This document shows, piece after piece, positions 60,019 through 64,000 of a DNA stretch of 64,000 nt. The notes beneath the pieces were generated by a model. That model did not search any database. It was not told the DNA's origin and saw nothing but the letters and a program-made list of their open reading frames with translations. Every line of letters begins with the position of its first letter. The stretch's first letter is position 1. A program made the translations under genes and the position numbers. Source of the DNA: Prevotella aff. ruminicola Tc2-24 (GTDB lineage Bacteria; Bacteroidota; Bacteroidia; Bacteroidales; Bacteroidaceae). The stretch is taken from the NCBI RefSeq assembly GCF_900110895.1, contig NZ_FOIQ01000003.1:186001-250000 (forward strand), given 5' to 3'.

Positions 60019-61161
60019 TTACTTTTTATACTTTTTCTGATAGAACAATTTCTTCACTACCTTACCAGCAAACACCTTCTTACGGATCTGGATCTGTACC
60101 TCGGTATCGAGTTTCGCATAGGCCGCATCGACGAGCGCCATGCACACACTCTTGTCGGTGGAAAGAGTGTGATAACCCGTTGTCACCTCACCAATAGGAT
60201 CGCCGTTCATGTTCAACACGGGGTATCCATGACGGGGTATCGCCTTATCGAAGAGTTCAATACCCACAAGCTTCTTAGCAGACCCATCGTTCTTCTGCTT
60301 CAACAAGGCCTCCTTTCCGATGAATGTCGGTTTCTCAAATTTCACGAACATCGTCAAACCGGCCATCACAGGGGTGATCTCCTCCGACAACTCGTCACCA
60401 TAGAGCGGCAAGCCTGCCTCAAAACGCAGTGTGTCACGACAACCAAGACCACAGGCCTGGACACCAGCAGCAATGAGTTTGTCCCAACAGTCACGGATAT
60501 AGTCGTGCGAGGCATATATCTCAAAACCGTCTTCTCCCGTATAACCTGTTCGTGATATGATAAGACTTTCCTCTGTCCCTTCCTTGTGAGGGAATGAAAC
60601 TTGAATCGTCTTGCACGTGTAGAATGTCAGTTCTGCACACGATAAGCCTAAGACTGTCTCTACAATATGCTCGGACTCTGGTCCCTGAACGGCTATCTGA
60701 CCATAAAAGTCAGAACGGTTTTGCAGGTCGATGTCAAAACCAGTTGCATGCTCTTGCATCCACGCCCAGTCTTTGTCGATGTTCGCTGCATTGACCACCA
60801 GGAAGAAGTCGTTCTCACCCATCTTATACACCAAGAGGTCATCGACAGTACCGCCGTTTTCGTAGCACATCATCCCATATAGTATCTTACCTATTGGAAT
60901 GTCTGTCACACTGTTGGTGAAAATGTAGTTCACATAGCGCTCGGCATCCTTGCCCCGCACAACGACCTCCCCCATATGGGATACATCAAAGAGTCCAACA
61001 TGCTCACGAACAGCCATATGCTCTGGTGCGATACCGGCGTACTGATAAAGCAGAGGCATGTCGAAACCTCCGAACGACACCATTGTCGCGCCCAACGACA
61101 CGTGCTTATCATACAAACAGGTTCGTTTCTCCTTCCTTTCCAGTTCTTGTTTTATTCCCAT
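60019..61161 (-). CDS. gcvT: Aminomethyltransferase (glycine cleavage T protein)
   Basis: A 380-residue folate-dependent enzyme releasing ammonia and forming methylene-THF from the H-protein-bound intermediate. Visible: FGGFDMPLLYQ, GLFDVSHMGEV, RTGYTGEDGFEIY and RDTLRFEAGLPLYG segments. It follows lplA by 34 nt. An extra 8-10 basic residues at the N-terminus (MGIKQELERKEKR) do not affect the domain. Confidence 0.95.
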   Translation of the reverse strand: MGIKQELERKEKRTCLYDKHVSLGATMVSFGGFDMPLLYQYAGIAPEHMAVREHVGLFDVSHMGEVVVRGKDAERYVNYIFTNSVTDIPIGKILYGMMCYENGGTVDDLLVYKMGENDFFLVVNAANIDKDWAWMQEHATGFDIDLQNRSDFYGQIAVQGPESEHIVETVLGLSCAELTFYTCKTIQVSFPHKEGTEESLIISRTGYTGEDGFEIYASHDYIRDCWDKLIAAGVQACGLGCRDTLRFEAGLPLYGDELSEEITPVMAGLTMFVKFEKPTFIGKEALLKQKNDGSAKKLVGIELFDKAIPRHGYPVLNMNGDPIGEVTTGYHTLSTDKSVCMALVDAAYAKLDTEVQIQIRKKVFAGKVVKKLFYQKKYKK

Positions 61162-61195
61162 TGTTTCTTTGGTTTTTAGTTAATCGGTGGTCTTT

Positions 61196-61879
61196 CTATC
61201 CACCTGTTGCGATCATCTGTTCTATCATTTTCACGTCTGTCGGGGTGAGCATCAATTCGCCTTGACAGAGCGTCCCACGAATAAGCGTCTTCAACTCTTC
61301 GAGCGTCAACGAAGTATGATCCTTCAACAGCGTAATACGTTGGCGCACACTTTCAATACCTTTCTTCTCAAGCTTCTCTGGTCCCGGCGTGATGGCGTTC
61401 AACATGTGTTCCATCTTGGTATCGTACAGCATCGTACTGTGGACGATAATTCTGCCACTAAGGTGATAACAGGCAGTGCCACACACCTTACGATCACCGA
61501 TCATAATATCGTTATGACTAGTACCTGTGGCCTTGACACCTGCCTTGTGGAGCACCAATAGAATCATGTTTACAAACTGGTTGAACGCAAAACCAACATT
61601 CTCGCCCGATGTAACGTACGACAGCATCAGGTTGTCCATATCGGCATACACACAGCCTCCTCCACTTTTGCGATGAACCACTTGGATGGCATGTTCCCGA
61701 CAATAGTCGAGGTTAACCTCATTCTCCAACACCTGATTACGACCATAAATAACGGTTGGTTCAACTTGCCACATGAAGAAACACTCGGACTCGTTGACAT
61801 GACGCGCCACATACTCTTCCATCGCCAAATAGAACGACAGAGGGTAGGTCTCCTCAGACGGTAAGGTGATATATTTCAT
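61196..61879 (-). CDS. lplA: Lipoate-protein ligase A family protein
   Basis: A 227-residue member of the BPL/LplA/LipB fold family, with YGRNQVLENEVN, VVHRKSGGGCVYADMDN (the substrate-binding RRxSGGG-like motif) and GTACYHLSGRIIVHSTM. It attaches lipoate, or transfers it, to GcvH encoded downstream. At 227 residues it lacks the C-terminal accessory domain of E. coli LplA. It is the first gene of the gcv operon. Confidence 0.87.
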   Translation of the reverse strand: MKYITLPSEETYPLSFYLAMEEYVARHVNESECFFMWQVEPTVIYGRNQVLENEVNLDYCREHAIQVVHRKSGGGCVYADMDNLMLSYVTSGENVGFAFNQFVNMILLVLHKAGVKATGTSHNDIMIGDRKVCGTACYHLSGRIIVHSTMLYDTKMEHMLNAITPGPEKLEKKGIESVRQRITLLKDHTSLTLEELKTLIRGTLCQGELMLTPTDVKMIEQMIATGG

Positions 61880-61910
61880 GTTTTAGGCTGATCGTTTTAT
61901 GATCTTTCTG

Positions 61911-61942
61911 CAAAAATATGAAGTTTTTATGTACTATCCAAA
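61911..61942 (-). promoter_or_regulatory. Promoter of the lplA-gcv-lpd operon
   Basis: On the minus strand TTTG (61939-61942), 20 bp, TATTTTTG (61911-61918). The leader to the lplA ATG is only about 25 nt, too short for a glycine riboswitch. Confidence 0.8.
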
Positions 61943-62102
61943 TCTTTTAGCATTTATTTTTTTAGATTGTAGAAGTTAGGATTTTACACGAATACTTGCG
62001 TATAAAAGTATAAAAAAGGTTAAATACCACATCTCTTATGCAAGGTTTCCGGCTCTGCAGTGGTTAGAGTAGAAAAATCATTCTACAAATCGACAAACGA
62101 AA

Positions 62103-62627
62103 ATGAAAAAGGTTCTATTTTATCTATTGGGCACATTGGTGCTCATACTTTGCAGCTGTTCGTCGGGCGACAGTTTTCTGGCACAGATGGGACAGACATC
62201 GCTCAGAAACGTATGGCACAGCGACTGCCAATACCATACGCTTACGCGTAATACGATCCCAGAGCCTACTCGGCTGAGACTCACCTACCACGAGGATACT
62301 CAGTCGATATCAGGCGAGTACCTCGACTACCGCGTGAACTGCGCCTACACCGACGCCGGCATGAAGATCGAGGTGAAAGACAACGGCACCATCCTACTGA
62401 ACCCTTGGGTCGAAACGGATAACACGGCCAACTGTATCTGCAATGTGAACATCTACTTCACCATCGAGAACATCACGGCGCAGCGCTTCCGCCTGGTGCT
62501 GAACCAGTGCACAGCTGTCATCATGGATGAGGACGGCACGACCCACGAGGAGACGTGGACCGACTACGACGGCTTCGTGTCGTTCAAGGAGAGGAACACC
62601 ATCCTGATTACCCCGTCTGGAGAATAA
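62103..62627 (+). CDS. Uncharacterised lipoprotein
   Basis: A 174-residue exported protein with a lipobox (LCSC, Cys19). The mature part is beta-rich, with alternating strands (LRLTYHEDTQSISGEYLDYRV) and an acidic C-terminal half; it looks like a small beta-sandwich or lipocalin-like fold. No motif is recognised and no function can be given. Its mRNA is preceded by a 150-nt AT-rich gap without a clear TAnnTTTG box. Confidence 0.75.
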   Translation: MKKVLFYLLGTLVLILCSCSSGDSFLAQMGQTSLRNVWHSDCQYHTLTRNTIPEPTRLRLTYHEDTQSISGEYLDYRVNCAYTDAGMKIEVKDNGTILLNPWVETDNTANCICNVNIYFTIENITAQRFRLVLNQCTAVIMDEDGTTHEETWTDYDGFVSFKERNTILITPSGE

Positions 62628-62644
62628 AAAAGACTGTTCTTACG

Positions 62645-62672
62645 GCCCATCGTCATCGTGATGACGATGGGC
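62645..62672. terminator. Perfect 13-bp hairpin between convergent genes
   Basis: Arms 62645-62657 and 62660-62672 (GCCCATCGTCATC and its complement) are separated by only two bases. No T-run follows directly on the plus strand; on the minus strand a run of Ts comes about 10 bases later. A terminator role is plausible but not certain. Confidence 0.45.
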
Positions 62673-62723
62673 GCTCTGTGCAGCTATGGTGACGAGTGGA
62701 TACACAGGATCAGTGAGCCATGC

Positions 62724-63206
62724 TCAGTATTCGGTCTTGTCGTCTTTTTCCTGCCAGAGGCGGAAGGTGCGGAGGGCTTCGTCGCGCAGCAGAGGAATAA
62801 TGGGGACGGTGCGTTTAGCGAGAGGCTTGTCAAGTTCCTCGTAGATGAAGTCGTCGGCGAAATCGATGTCTCGGGCGTCTTTTCGGGTGTTACCATAGAA
62901 GATACGACTGATACGGGCCCAGTAGATGGCACCGAGACACATCGGACAAGGCTCACACGAGGTATAGATGGTGCAGCCAGTGAGATCGAAGGTGCCTAGC
63001 TTGCGACAGGCCTCACGGATGGTGTTCACCTCGGCATGAGCAGTAGGATCCTGATCGATGGTCACGCTATTGCTGCTACCGGCGATGATCTCACCGTCTT
63101 TCACGATGACGGCTCCGAAGGGACCGCCACCACGTAGCACGCTCTCGTCGGCCAGTCGGATGGCCTCACGCATGAAATGTTTGTCTTTATCTGTGATTTG
63201 TTTCAT
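62724..63206 (-). CDS. Nucleoside/guanine deaminase (cytidine deaminase-like fold)
   Basis: A 160-residue zinc enzyme. The HAE (H57, E59) and PCPMC (C87, C90) motifs form the zinc site; GGGPFGAVIVKDG and YGNTRKDARDIDFADDF resemble bacterial guanine deaminase (GuaD), which turns guanine to xanthine. tRNA adenosine deaminase TadA is the main alternative, but the DIDFADDFIYEEL region favours the guanine type. It follows the ketopantoate reductase gene by 12 bp. Confidence 0.85.
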   Translation of the reverse strand: MKQITDKDKHFMREAIRLADESVLRGGGPFGAVIVKDGEIIAGSSNSVTIDQDPTAHAEVNTIREACRKLGTFDLTGCTIYTSCEPCPMCLGAIYWARISRIFYGNTRKDARDIDFADDFIYEELDKPLAKRTVPIIPLLRDEALRTFRLWQEKDDKTEY

Positions 63207-63218
63207 CGTATGGTCGGG

Positions 63219-64000
63219 TTATTTGGATTCTGGAAGATAGCCTGACTGCAGGAAGCGGAGCTCGGCCTCGAGCATCTCAAGTTTCGGCATACGGTAACCT
63301 GCCTCACAGGCGATCTCGATAGGACGACTATAGATATAATGGATCTCCATCTGCCGATGGAAATCGTAGTCAAGTTTCATCGATGGAGAATATGGTGTCA
63401 TGTTGTCGGTCATCTCAATCATCTTGTCGACAAAAGTATCATCGAGGGCTTCGACGCCGAGGTGACGAGCGGCCCCCACGACTTCCATCATCAGGTCGCG
63501 AATGAGTCGACGGGTGGCCGGCTGTTTCAGCAGCAGGTCGGTCTGAGTATTCAACGCGACGGTCATACCGTTGAACGGCATATTCCACACGGCTTTTTTC
63601 CAACGCGCCTCCTGATAGTCGACGGCACCAGCCTCAACACCAGCGGCATTGAAGTCGTCAAGCAACTGTTGGAACAAGTGTTCATCACGGCAGGAAAAAT
63701 TGCCGAAGTTAATCTGTCCGTAACACTGGTGACTCACACGTCCGGGCTCGGTTTTGGCCGAACAAATAAACGCCAGTCCGGCAGCAAGCTGCAAATCCGG
63801 GAAGAGTTGCTGCAGATCGGACTCGACACCGATACCGTTTTGTATCAGGACAACCAGCGTATGGAGATGGAGCAACGGCCGGAGCATCTCAGGCAGAAGA
63901 TGGTTGTTGGTCGACTTCAGACATACAAGCACGACATCGCAGGGTGGCATCTCGGTCGTGGTATGATAAGCGTTCACATGGTCTATATGGAAGGAACCGT
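63219..64000 (-). CDS. panE: 2-Dehydropantoate 2-reductase, N-terminus beyond the window
   Basis: The minus-strand frame stays open to the window edge, so the N-terminal NADPH-binding loop is missing; 259 residues are visible. They include the VLVCLKSTNN and LIQNGIGVE parts of the Rossmann domain and the catalytic Lys/Asn region ARWKKAVWNMPFNGMTVALN, as in ketopantoate reductase. The enzyme makes pantoate for coenzyme A. The codon at 63977 (GTG) is not the true start. Probably in an operon with the deaminase. Confidence 0.88.
   Translation of the reverse strand, partial: GSFHIDHVNAYHTTTEMPPCDVVLVCLKSTNNHLLPEMLRPLLHLHTLVVLIQNGIGVESDLQQLFPDLQLAAGLAFICSAKTEPGRVSHQCYGQINFGNFSCRDEHLFQQLLDDFNAAGVEAGAVDYQEARWKKAVWNMPFNGMTVALNTQTDLLLKQPATRRLIRDLMMEVVGAARHLGVEALDDTFVDKMIEMTDNMTPYSPSMKLDYDFHRQMEIHYIYSRPIEIACEAGYRMPKLEMLEAELRFLQSGYLPESK

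Noticed and set aside
61880..61910. Possible glycine riboswitch before the gcv operon
   Set aside because: Only about 25 nt separate the predicted transcription start from the lplA ATG, too little for a riboswitch.
1..64000. Mobile elements, prophage or CRISPR array
   Set aside because: No transposase, integrase or phage gene and no regularly spaced direct repeats were seen.

Overview
The window looks like a chromosomal segment of a member of the Bacteroidales, most likely Prevotellaceae. This rests on Bacteroidota-type promoters (-7 box TAnnTTTG, often with TTTG 19-20 bp upstream) in front of most transcription units, a 2,473-residue SprA/Sov gliding and type IX secretion protein, a C10 protease ending in a Prevotella-style sorting motif, meso-diaminopimelate dehydrogenase, and few Shine-Dalgarno sequences. 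The genus is inference. No rRNA, tRNA, CRISPR array, insertion sequence or phage gene was seen, so this is mostly core genome.

Left part (1-14.5 kb): a minus-strand ABC operon (ATPase, two paralogous membrane proteins, YtrA-type GntR regulator) with an operator on its promoter; a TPR/histidine kinase; NAD kinase; a DJ-1/ispD/recG run; a secreted M23-LysM peptidase; an unusual long inverted repeat; a HerA-like ATPase (DUF853 type); a phosphopantetheinyl transferase and RmuC.

Middle (14.5-40 kb): an HhH protein; a fimbrillin-like/beta-helix lipoprotein; a RecD-like helicase divergent from a tiny membrane-peptide gene, a DUF3822 protein and rsmD; dnaG-cls; a tandem SGNH esterase with a thioredoxin-domain protein; etfB-etfA-acyl-CoA dehydrogenase behind a promoter carrying four TGCACAAA motifs; a C10 protease; yraN; and a minus-strand run of a carboxypeptidase-regulatory-domain protein, dacB, serB and mutY.

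Right part (40-64 kb): nadB; a compact operon of HPr-kinase-like protein, S26 peptidase, PqqD-like protein and ABC exporter that resembles a peptide-maturation (RiPP-like) system without a recognised precursor or core enzyme; ruvA-sprA; ddh; purN; a complete glycine-cleavage operon (lplA-gcvT-gcvH-gcvPA-gcvPB-lpd) with a split P-protein; a lipoprotein; a guanine-deaminase-like enzyme; and a ketopantoate reductase cut by the window edge.

The best leads for something undescribed are the HprK/S26/PqqD/ABC operon (42185-45405), the TGCACAAA array before etfB (28093-28160), the inverted repeat at 10606-10720, and the 30-residue membrane peptide at 18869-18961.
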